Shown here: piece by piece, positions 20,640-30,639 of the stretch | Layout of the letters: the number at the start of each line of letters is the position of its first letter | How positions within the stretch are numbered: position 1 is the stretch's first letter | Assembly (NCBI GenBank): GCA_036365515.1 | Contig: CM070873.1 | Location: forward strand, 265,729,575 to 265,793,574 | From: Torymus aiolomorphi | Lineage: Eukaryota; Arthropoda; Insecta; Hymenoptera; Torymidae | DNA length: 64,000 nt | Direction: 5' to 3' | Made by a program: the position numbers and the translations under genes | The notes under the pieces: generated by a model | Databases searched by the model: none | What the model saw: the letters and a program-made list of their open reading frames with translations, nothing else | Told to the model about the DNA's origin: nothing

Positions 20640-20998
20640 TTAGTAATTGTAAAGACAAGGATGATAAATGTTTAAAATCGGGAGTAGTTTATAAAATTAA
20701 TTGTAGGGATTCTAATGGTGGTTATATTGGTCAAACGGGTAGATATTTGAAAAAGAGAATATATGAACATCAATATAGTTTACGCAGCTCAAGTTGTACA
20801 TCGGGTTTGAAAGAACATTGTTTAAATAGTTTGCATTCTTTCGATTTTTGGAGTGTGGATATTTTGGAACAAGGGATTAAGAATAAATATAAGAGGGAAA
20901 GCCTTGAAAGTATTCACATTCTAAGAAATCGGAATAATGTAAATTTAATGATAGAGTCAAGTAAATTAGATAACATTTATCATTCTTTATTAATTTAA
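20640..20998 (+). pseudogene. Penelope-like element, C-terminal GIY-YIG endonuclease
   Basis: The open frame from about 20640 to the stop at 20998 matches the end of Penelope-like retroelement (PLE) polyproteins. These carry a GIY-YIG nuclease after the reverse transcriptase. Visible are the strand KSGVVYKINC, then GGYIGQTGR (the YIG half plus the catalytic Arg) and KKRIYEHQ. The GIY half is replaced by VVY, common in PLEs. The reverse transcriptase upstream is missing, so the copy is 5'-truncated, as is usual for these elements. The first Met in the frame (20747) is internal to the domain and not a real start. Confidence 0.8.
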
Positions 20999-21069
20999 GT
21001 AAGAATGGAAAGTTGGAGAGGGGAATGTGGATGGTGGTGGGGGTAAGAAAAAAGAAGGTGGTATGGGGG

Positions 21070-21135
21070 TATATAAGGAGGTGCATTGCGGGTTTCATTT
21101 CAGTCCCTGAGGAGGAGCCGGAGCGGGCTCGAAAC
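21070..21135 (+). promoter_or_regulatory. PLE terminal repeat: TATA/Inr and hammerhead-like core
   Basis: TATATAAG at 21070 lies 30 bp before TTCAGTC (21099-21105), the arthropod TATA plus TCAGT initiator pair. Directly after, CTGAGGA (21107-21113) plus a 5-bp stem GAGCC/GGCTC and GAAAC (21131-21135) resembles the hammerhead ribozyme core found in PLE terminal repeats. One extra G sits between CTGAGGA and the stem, and I could not find good stems I and III, so it may be inactive. Confidence 0.4.
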
Positions 21136-21360
21136 GTTGGACAATATGGTGGTGGTGGGCAGTCAGATCGTCCTTTGCTAACAAAGTTTTTTCCAGGTTT
21201 TAATTAAGTTTTTATTTCAGATTCTGCGGGGGTGATTATAAACAAGAGCAATCTGACTGCCATAAATATTAATTATTTTAATTTAATTTGTAAGACTGTA
21301 AGACCGATAGAAAAATTCTTATCAGTTGATAGTAAATTGCAGTCGACATAAGTAATATTT

Positions 21361-21696
21361 TTAACGAACCTTATAAGTTTTCTTAAATATATCAATATAA
21401 ATATTGAATAATTTCTCTAATTTGTTGTAACTATACTTATTTTTAATATGATTAATTGCATCATATACTTCATTACATTTAAGATTTTGGTTTGTCATAT
21501 TTACAATATTTTTAAAAAATTCATCTACATCTTTTTTTATCAAATTGCAAATATTGAATATGGGTGGGCATAATACTAGAAATATCTCTTGTTGATTATA
21601 AAACCAGTTTCTGGCTAATTTAGCACTGATTCTATTATCACTATCTTGGATAAAAAATTTTTTAACAATTTCAATAACTTTAATGAAATTACACAT
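21361..21696 (-). CDS. Unrecognised 111-codon ORF
   Basis: An open minus-strand frame in AT-rich DNA, starting MCNFIKVIEIVKK. It is rich in Asn, Lys, Ile and Phe, with a mildly helical pattern, four Cys and no motif I recognise. It may be a transposase fragment or a chance frame; composition alone cannot decide. Confidence 0.25.
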   Translation of the reverse strand: MCNFIKVIEIVKKFFIQDSDNRISAKLARNWFYNQQEIFLVLCPPIFNICNLIKKDVDEFFKNIVNMTNQNLKCNEVYDAINHIKNKYSYNKLEKLFNIYIDIFKKTYKVR

Positions 21697-21782
21697 TTTT
21701 CTAATTTTTTTATTTTGGCTTCAATCATGATCATGACCATGAAAATGATAGATGTATGACATAGATCTTTAGAATTGTATCA

Positions 21783-22380
21783 TTAACAATGGAATATAGA
21801 AACGGAACTATGGACCAGCGCAAGCAGAGAACCGCGCAGCATAGCGCGGCGTAGGCGCAGCGCGGCGTAAGGGAGATTGTACATAAGGGTGATGCGATGT
21901 GCTGCGATGTGGCGGCAGCGCAGTGCCAACGAATATAGACGCTTATAGAAGGGCAAGGCTGGGTTACGAAAATGGCAACGCAAGCTGGGGCACCGATTTT
22001 AGTTGGGTGCTCCAGCCGCGAGATGGCGCCACTAATGAAGAAGTATATATAGATATACTGTAAGTATTATTCGCTGGGGCACCAAAATAAATAATTATTT
22101 ATGTTGTTAATAAAATACATTTATGCGATCGAAAACATGAATGTAACAGCAAAATGAATAAATAAATTTTATTTAAAGTTATTTTGTCATTTTGAATGAT
22201 TTAAAAACATTGAAAATAAATCAGCTGATAGTGACAACAAGTCCGCGAAATGCGCGGGCAACTGTCAGTTGGTGTTTAGAAAACTCGCGCGCAGGAGCTT
22301 TCTGTAGCGATTAATCCACGTGTTATTTCTAAAATCTTTTTTATCGGATCAATCGGATTAATTAAGAATTAGGTAGTCCA
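21783..22380. repeat. GC-rich mosaic repeat copy and AT-rich flank
   Basis: 21820-21960 is an inverted relative of 44930-45020 (shared GGGAGATTGTACATAAGGGT and GATGCGATGTGCTGCGATGT) and carries the GCGCAGCG block. Its edge CGCTTATAGAAG also occurs at the flanks of the Harbinger copy at 43148/44038. 22060-22380 is AT-rich with a short GC stretch and no gene. Confidence 0.6.
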
Positions 22381-22384
22381 GTTG

Positions 22385-22984
22385 CCCGGTCAAAAATATC
22401 CAGTTGGGAAATCCAACTGGATTTTCCAAGAGGGAAATCCAGCTGGGGAAGAGTGGATTCCAGCTGGATTTTGGTGGATTTCCAGTCGGATTCCCAGTTG
22501 ATGATATCAAATATTCCCACCCATTTTTAACTGGATTAAATGGAAATCCACTTATAATAAATGGGAATTCCTGGGCGAAGGCGGAAATCCATGTAAAAAT
22601 CCAGTTAAATGTTGGTGGGAATCCACCTAACTTTCGCATTTCTATTAAATGGGAATCCACTCAAAATTCTACTTAATAATAAATGGGAATCCCAGCGTGA
22701 CGGCGGAAATCCATGTAAAAATCCAGTTTAATATAGATGGGAATCCATCTAACTTTCGCTTTTCTATTCAATGGAAATCCAGTTAATAATGCATAGGAAT
22801 CCTGTTATATCTAGGTGGGAATCCACTTAAATATCCAGTTAAAAATGGGTGGGAATATTTGGTATCATCAACTGGGAATCCGACGGGAAATCCACCAAAA
22901 TCCAGCTGGAATCCACTCTTCCCCAGCTGGATATCCGTCTTGGAAACTCCAGTTGGATTTCCCAACTGGATATTTTTGACCGGG
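22385..22984. mobile_element. 600-bp palindromic MITE with TGGATTTCC repeats
   Basis: Ends CCCGGTCAAAAATATCCAGT (left) and its inverse ending at 22984. Arms 22385-22535 and 22825-22984 pair closely. The middle contains many short GGGAATCCA/TGGAAATCC words, themselves self-complementary. ORFs on both strands are by-products of these words. Confidence 0.8.
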
Positions 22985-23026
22985 TGGAGTCAGCAGCTTA
23001 CTAGGAGGAGTGGATCAACCCTGAAA

Positions 23027-23203
23027 ATGCCGCCTAATAAGCATCTTTGCTCGTACGAGGGATGCTTGAACTCGAAAAAGAAGAGACCTGATCTGCAATT
23101 TCATCGCTTTCCGAAAAATGAACAGAGGTGCTTGTTAAAGATTTGTATACGGCTGATGATTGAAAAAGGAGAGTTTTTAAAAGATAAAACCCGCTGCCAA
23201 TAG
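23027..23203 (+). pseudogene. THAP-domain N-terminal fragment
   Basis: Fifty-eight codons from the ATG at 23027 encode the first half of a THAP zinc finger: Cys8 and Cys13, then the typical PDLQFHRFPKNEQR turn. The second Cys/His pair is missing, because the frame runs into a stop at 23201 and AT-rich repeat DNA. It is likely the first exon, or a truncated copy, of a THAP-type transposon gene. It lies 43 bp beyond the palindromic MITE. Confidence 0.6.
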
Positions 23204-25360
23204 ATTGGCTCGTTGCTTCCTCAAACTTGATTTTCGATTTTCTTTTTAGTTAAATAATCTTTTATTTTTTAAACTTTATATTTATAAAAGAGAAAATTAA
23301 GATATTGAATTAAACCCGTTTTATTAGAAAAATCGCTAGAATCTTATAAATAAAAAAATAAATAAAAATCTGTAAAACTTTGTACGAATTAGAATGTGCT
23401 CTCTTTATTAAAAAAAAACATTTTAAACCCGAGTTCATGAAATTTCACTAAAAATTGTGAGAATGGTAATATAGTACAAACACATTACATTAGAATAACA
23501 AAATAAAAAGAAAGAAACGGACGAAACTTTTAAATTATTTTATGTGCCAAAAGTAGGTCAAAAAGCGAAGAAAATAAGCTATTGCAGTCCTTCAAAGACT
23601 CAGTTGTTCCCCAGATATAATCGATCAAAAATTTTTCAAGTTTTTGAGTTAATTTTTTTTCTCAAAAAGTAGTGGATTGAATTGATAGAATTGATTTCAA
23701 TTTTTACAGAATATATTTTTATGCTCTTTAAAGTGCTTCCTGTTTTATTTAGATATCTCAATCCTATCATAAAAAAAAAATTTTAAATACATTTTTCGAA
23801 AATCGAAAATTCGTCATTAAAAAAACCCATGAATGAAATAAAAATTAATTTTGTTCCCGAATTTGAAAGTAAAAATTAAAAACCGCTACCAATAGATTGG
23901 CCGGCATGGTGTGGTTTGTGTACATAAGAATTATGCACATATTTATTGTGCACACTTTAGCATTGGTGTATATCTATATCTATGTGTATACTCTAATGCT
24001 AAAGTGTGCACAATAAATATGTGCATAATTGTTATGTGCACAAACCACACCATGCCGATTGGCCCGTAGCTTCCTCAAACTTGATTTTAGATTTCCTTTT
24101 TTTAGTTTATTAATAATAATCTTTTCTTATTTAAGCTTCTTTATATTATAAAAGGGAAAATTAAGATATTGATTTAAACGCTTTATATTAGAAGAATCGC
24201 TACAATCGTATAAATAAATAAATAAATAAAAATTTGTAAAACTTGGTACATATTTGAATGCACTCTTTATTAAAAAAAAAATATAAACATTTTAAACCCA
24301 AGTTCATACAATTTCACTGAAAATTGTGAGAACGGTAATATAGTAAAAACACATTACATTAGAATAACAAAATAAAAATAAAGGAACCGGTGAAAAGTTA
24401 TTTTATGTGCCAAAACTAGGTTACAGAATGAAAAAAATAAGCCATTTCAGACCTTAAAAGAGCCGTTCCTGAGGTATAAGCGGTCAACAAATTTTCAGTT
24501 TTTCAGTTACAAATTTTTTTTCTCAGAAACTAGTCTGTAGAATTGATTGCCATTTTACAGAACATAGATATACATATTCTGCCTCGCCATGATTTTTTTC
24601 ACAGCATTTGAGCCTTTACTTTACGTGAAATAATTTTTTTTTAAAACACACATACAAATTTGAAGCTTAATATTTTTGTATCTATTACGTTTCATAAGCT
24701 GCGCAACGAACTCATCCGAGATACACCAAAAATCTACCTTTTCCTAAAATTTCAAGTCATTTAAAGCATTTTTACTTAAGTAATCGTTAGACATAAAAAC
24801 CACATTTTTTCGGTTTAAATTTTTTTGTCAAGACCTACTGAATAGAATTAATTAAAATTTGTATAGGGTATCGGTATTTATATTCTGCATATTCAACATT
24901 CTTTTTAAAGCATTAACCGTTTAATTTAAGAGAAATAAGCATTTTTAGAAAATACACATTATTGTAAAAATCAGAAGAACAGTGATAGCTAACGGGAAGT
25001 TTTTTTTAAAAAACATATCACAGTCTAAAACAGGTCATGTTCGATGTCACGTCGATCACATCGATGTCATAGATATAAATAAATAAATAAAAAATCTGTA
25101 AAATTTTGTGCAAATTGAAATGTACTCCTCATTTAAAAATAAACCAACATTATAATCAAAATTCATAACATTTTACTGACAACTGTGACAACGGTAATAT
25201 AGTAAAAACACATTAAATTAGAATAACAAGATAAAAATAAAGAAATAGATGAAACTTTTCAATTATTTTATGTACCAAAACTAAGTTAAAAAACGAAGAA
25301 AATGAGTCATTGCAGACCTTGCAATATCGAGCCGTTCGTAAGATATAAGCGATCAAAAAA
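23187..25360. repeat. Long-unit direct repeats, three diverged copies
   Basis: A block starting CCGCTRCCAATAGATTGG at 23190 recurs at 23883 and is followed through TTGCTTCCTCAAACTTGATT, GGTAATATAGTAMAAACACA and ATTATTTTATGTGCCAAAA. A third, partial copy spans about 25080-25360. The unit is at least ~690 bp. Between copies the DNA is AT-rich with no coding frames. A hairpin MITE sits at the start of copy 2. Confidence 0.7.
23903..24056. mobile_element. 154-bp hairpin MITE with perfect 8-bp duplication
   Basis: Almost perfectly self-complementary, with ends GGCATGGTGTGGTTTGTG. It is flanked on both sides by GATTGGCC (23895-23902 and 24057-24064). An 8-bp target duplication fits the hAT or P superfamilies. 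Copy 1 of the surrounding repeat (near 23196) shows the uninterrupted GATTGGCTCG sequence. Confidence 0.85.
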
Positions 25361-26140
25361 TTGTTCAAAAAACAAAAAATTTTCGAAATCAATTGAGTCT
25401 TACAAACTGCTCAAAGAACTTACTCAAGACATGGCAAAATACTATCAGATTACAAAGTTTCAGCCAGATTAATTCAATTTTACTCCAGTTATCGAATTTA
25501 AAAATAAAACATTTTTTCAAAAACAAATTTTTTTTCGGAAACTAATGAATAAAATAATTTAAAAATTGTATGAGATATATTTCAGGTAATTGCCGATAAC
25601 CATGAATTTATTTGAATCATTCTGATACTTTTTTTTCGAGACATAATTTTTTTTTTAAAAAGGACACCTTTTTCTGTATAACAAAAGAATGGCTTCAGCA
25701 AATTCAAAATTTGAAATGTATAAAGTTAGGAAATTTTATTCTCTTTCAGATGCATTTACTGTATTAACTCTATTGTTAACAAAGAAACACGAAAAACTGT
25801 TTTCTGAAAATCGAAAAATACGATATCTTTTATTTTTTAAAAGATATTACATATTTAACAAAAATTAGATTTTTATGAATAACTCAAAAAAATATAGCAT
25901 TCAGACATTTTTTTTTTAAATTGTAGACAATTTCATGTGGACCATCTGCATTTTGAAGCTAACTAAAATATCGACTCTAACATCGTTAAAAAATACAATT
26001 TTTTTTTTTGAAAAACATAAAAATCAATTGTTTGAAAATAAATAATGTCATTAATTATTATTCTTTTCCACTCATCTACAAAACAAAACAAAAATTTGTA
26101 GCTATAGCCGAAACAATTGATCGAAAAATAAAAAAGTTGC
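25361..26140. other. AT-rich DNA, nothing recognised
   Basis: Poly-A/T-rich sequence that continues the character of the long-unit repeat but shows no clear further copy, gene or terminal repeat. Confidence 0.5.
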
Positions 26141-26143
26141 AAC

Positions 26144-26378
<235 letters not shown>

Positions 26379-26758
26379 CGCGGACATTTTTTAAAAATGG
26401 TGTATTTAGACTCCAAATGACTCAAAACAAACTTATATATATATATATTATTATTATTATTATTTTTTAACTTTTTTTTTTTTGTCACTGTCAAAGCTTT
26501 CTCTGCGAGCGAAGCAAAATGTATGGAATCTTTCCTGAAGCTTTGTTTATAGTACCTTGAAATAATTAATTTATTCATTGAGCTATTTTTTTAAAGATTT
26601 TATTTATTATACAATCTTTTAGTAATTTTAACATTGAATAAAATAATATTCATGCATTAAATGTGAATGAAAAGAGCGTTTACATGGTAAGTATCTAACA
26701 AGTCTTTCGTATATGAGTTTAAATAATTTGAAAAAAAGACATTAATATTATAACTAAA

Positions 26759-29111
26759 ATGAGACTGAAGTTAACAGCCGCTTCCAGCAGCCAGTTCGAA
26801 TTTTGCAGTGGTTCTCAATCAAAAGAACTATCTCCCATTATTGAGACATACAATGCTTTATTGATGGATTTTTCACTATAGAACAATAAAGTATGATTAA
26901 ATAAAGCCAAAATATACAAAATTTATTACTCAATTGTTTAAACAATCAAAATATATGAAAAAAGGTCTAGTGCCTCAAAACTCATGTACACTCACAAAAC
27001 CACAACACAGACTTGTTAACAAATGAATATACGCACTTCCAACATCTCTAAAAATTGCTAAACAAGTATCGTGACATGAACATGCTTAATTGTTTATTTA
27101 TACGTCCGTAATTGCAAAATTCGAGGCGGCTGCCGTCAGATTACGCTCGTCTTTCGGCTGTCAAAATAAAACTAAGCCTGTTCATTGTCTACAAATGAAT
27201 ACACAGACTCTTAATGAGCCCAAAAATTGTTACGAAAGTTTTAAAACAACGAACACCTCCCATTATTTATTTATAAGCATTTTATTGCAAAATTCGAGCC
27301 GGCTACTATCGTATCGTCTTGGTTTTTCGACTGCTAAACTAAAACTAGGACTGTTCATTTTCTAGAAATGGATCTACAGCCTCCTAATGAGCCCAGAATG
27401 TTGCTCATAAAGTTATAAAAAATGAACACCTTTCATTATTTATTTATAAGCGTTTTATTGCAAAATTCGAACAGTCTGCTAGCGGATCGGCTCCGTTTTT
27501 CAACTCCTAATATAAAACTAAGCCTGTTCATTTTCTATAAATGGATATACAGACTCTAATGAGCCCAGAAAGTTGCTCAGAAAGTTATAAAAAATGAACA
27601 GCTCCCATGATTTATTTATAAGCATTTTGTTGCAAAATTCGAGCCGGCTGCTAGCGTATCGGCTACGTTTTTCGACTGCGAAAATAAAACTAGACCTGTT
27701 CATTATATATTAATGGATATACAGACTCTTAATGAGCCCAGAATAATGCTCAGAAAGTTATAAAAAATGAACACCTCCCATTTTTATTTATAAGCATTTC
27801 ATTGCAAAATTCGAGCCGGCTGCTAGCGTATCGTCTTCGTTTTTCGACTGCTAAACTAAAACTAGCCCGGTTCATTTTCTATAAATGGATCTACAGACTC
27901 CTAATGAACCCAGAATGTTGCTCATAAAGTTATAAAAAATGAATACCTTCCATTATTTATTTATAAGCGTTTTATTGCAAAATTCAAACCGGCTATTAGC
28001 GGATCGACTCGAAAAACGTAGCCGATGCGCTAGCAGCCGGCTCGAATTTTGCAATAAAACGCTTATAAATAAATAATGGAAGGCGTTAATTTTTTATTAC
28101 TTTATGAGCAACATTCTGAGCTCATTAGGAGCCTGTATATCCATTTATAGAAAATGAACAGGCCTAGTTTTTTTTTAGCAGCCGAAAAACGGAGAAAACG
28201 GAGCCGATACGCTAGCAGCCGGCTCGAATTTTGCAGTAAAATGCTTATAAATAAATAATGGGAGGTGTTCATTTTTTATAACTTTGTGAGCAACATTCTG
28301 GGCTCATTGGGAGTCTGTATATCTATTTATAGAAAATGAACAGGCCTAGTTTTATTTTGACAACCGAAAAACGGTCGTAATGTGCCGGCAGCCGGCTCGT
28401 ATTTTGCAATAAAATGCTTACAAATAAATAATGAAGGGTGTTCATTTTTTATAACTTTCTGAGCCACATTCTGGGCTCATTAGGAGTCTGTATATCTATT
28501 TATGGAGAATGAAGAGGCGTAATTTTATTTTAGCAGTCGAAAAACGCGGAGCCGATACGCTAGCAGCCGGCTCGAATTTTGCAATAAAACGCTTATAAAT
28601 AAATAATGGGAGGTGTTCGTTGTTTTAAAACTTTCGTAACAATTTTTGGGCTCATTAAGAGTCTGTGTATCCATTTGTAGACAATGAACAGGCTTAGTTT
28701 TATTTTGACAGCCGAAAGACGAGCGCAATCTGACGGCAGCCGTCTCGAATTTTGCAATTACGGACTTATAAATAAACAATTAAGCATGTTCATGTCACAA
28801 TACTTTTTTAGTAATTTTTAGAGATGTTGGGAGTGCGTATATTCATTTGTTAATAAGTCTGTGTTGTGGTTTTGTGAGTGTATATGAGTTTTGTGGCACT
28901 AGACCTTTTTTCATATATTTTGATTGTTTAAACAATTGAGTAATATATTTTGTATATTTTGGCTTTATTTAATCATACTTTATTGTTCTATAGTGACAAA
29001 TCCATCAATAAAGCATTGTATATCTCAATAATGAGAGATAGTTCTTTTTGATTGAGAACCACTGCAAAATTCGAACTGGCTGCTGGAAGCGGCTGCTAAC
29101 TTCAGTCTCAT
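26759..29111. mobile_element. 2.35-kb foldback element with perfect 9-bp duplication
   Basis: Flanked by ATAACTAAA at 26750-26758 and 29112-29120. Ends read ATGAGACTGAAGTTARCAGC inward. Unique outer arms of ~350 bp lead into tandem ~173-bp units containing GCAAAATTCGAGCCGGCTGC: six in the left arm (27114, 27287, 27460, 27632, 27804, 27977) and about five inverted in the right arm, meeting near 28005. No transposase. A 9-bp duplication fits Mutator-like (MULE) elements. The tandem-repeat-built arms also recall Galileo-type foldbacks, but those make 7-8-bp duplications. Confidence 0.88.
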
Positions 29112-29340
29112 ATAACTAAACCCATAAACTAAAACCCTTTAACCCTAAACCCTGTAACTGCACACCCTAAATCTTTGACACCTACACCCACAAACTGTAA
29201 ACTGTCGTACTCTAAACCTTCAAATACTTAACCCTGAAACCTTGAAACCTAAAATTCTAAACCATGAATCCCTAAATTATGAAACTCAAAACTCTATACT
29301 ATATAAACCCTAAACCGTAAACGCTCAAAAGTGTACTTGA
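29112..29340. repeat. Degenerate CCCTAAA-like repeat
   Basis: About 220 bp of imperfect (A)CCCTAAA(C) words, such as TTTAACCCTAAACCCTG. It resembles the 7-base plant-type telomere unit more than insect TTAGG, but is very degenerate. The foldback element above is inserted at its edge. Confidence 0.55.
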
Positions 29341-29626
29341 TAAATGACTGCTTTTTATGAATTGTGATCTAGTCTTACACAACCGGTATTTAAATTCAGT
29401 TTATGTAATACAAATTAATTCTTATTTTCGCTATGTTAAAAAAGTGATACCATTACTTATGCTTCTTTTGTAAAGTGACGAGTACTTATTTCATGTAATT
29501 TCTACATAGTTGTAAAGAATTTTTGTAATAAAACTATTTTGTAATAAATTGACTTCAAATTAGCACTCAGATCTTAAGACTTTAAAATTCATTGTTACAT
29601 TACATTAGATAGTAAAAAGAAAATTT

Positions 29627-30588
29627 TTGCGGCATGTTCTTTGTAGGCGTTCAGAATGGATTCTGCGGTCAGGAAACTTTGCGCTATTAGATTTGAAGGA
29701 GTCAACAATAAATGAGAAGCGTATATGCTCTGCCCATTTCAAAGGTGATGATATTAAGTATATTAGTAGAAATGGTAACATAGTGTACAAAGATACTGCG
29801 CTTCCAATTGATCATTCTCTACTTTCTGCTGATTCGCAGGGTATTACTGATGAACAAATTGATAAAGAACATGTTGGTTCAAATATCGACTATAATGATT
29901 CAATTCTGCCAGAAAATTTATTGGTAAAATTACCAATTCTTAGGAACGAAGTTCATCCATTAAATATTCATGCAGATAAACCAACATGTTCCAATTCTCA
30001 AAATGTTCATCAGAATGATATTGTAACTAGTAACAGTAACATTAGCCAATCGAACATTGAATTGAATAATGAGAAAGTAAAAAAGCTTGAAGATTTAGTA
30101 TCAAAATTGCAAATTCAGCTAGAAGCTGCAAAAAAAAAATTAATTTTATGAATCAATCTTCCGCAAGCAGTAACCTGAAAGAAGTAAATCGATTAAAAAT
30201 AAAAGTAAATAAGTATAAAAAGATCGTTGTAAATAAATCGAAGAAAATAACTAGACTTGAACGGAACCTTGTAAGAAGTGAAGAGGAAGAAATTTTTTAT
30301 AAAAACTTTAAAAAATTAAATAAGTCAGTAATTGATTTTTTTAAAATGCAAGTAAATCACATTAAATTAAAAAAGTGGACAGACGAAGAAAAACAATTTG
30401 CTATGTCATTATTTTATAAATCTCCTAAAGCATACTGTTATTTACGTGATGAAAAAGAATTTGCACTTCCTTGTATTAGGTCAATTCGAACGCGGGTAAA
30501 TGAATTGGATTTAAAAACGGGAAAAACGGAAAATTTGTTGAAATTATTACAAGTAAAATCTGAAAGTATGACTACCCATACAGCATGA
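29627..30588 (+). pseudogene. THAP/P-element transposase, N-terminal part
   Basis: Two overlapping frames (29627-30151 and 30148-30588) joined through a run of nine A near 30130, where a slippage frameshift has occurred. The start keeps the second half of a THAP finger (Trp11, Cys34, His37 in KRICSAHF); the first Cys pair would be on an upstream exon not identified. Next comes an Asn/Ser-rich linker, a leucine-zipper-like coiled coil (VKKLEDLVSKLQIQLEAAKK) and the helix-turn-helix region typical of THAP9/P transposases (KKWTDEEKQFAMSLFYKSPK). It stops at 30588 because a 6.2-kb insertion begins at about 30572. The remainder of the gene resumes at 36795. Confidence 0.8.
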
Positions 30589-30639
30589 AAGAAAACTGAA
30601 ATAATTACATGAAATAATTCATGAATTAATACATTGAAA

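Noticed and set aside
22358..22965. ORFs rich in Asn, Gly, Pro and Trp on both strands
   Set aside because: Arise from the self-complementary words of the palindromic MITE.
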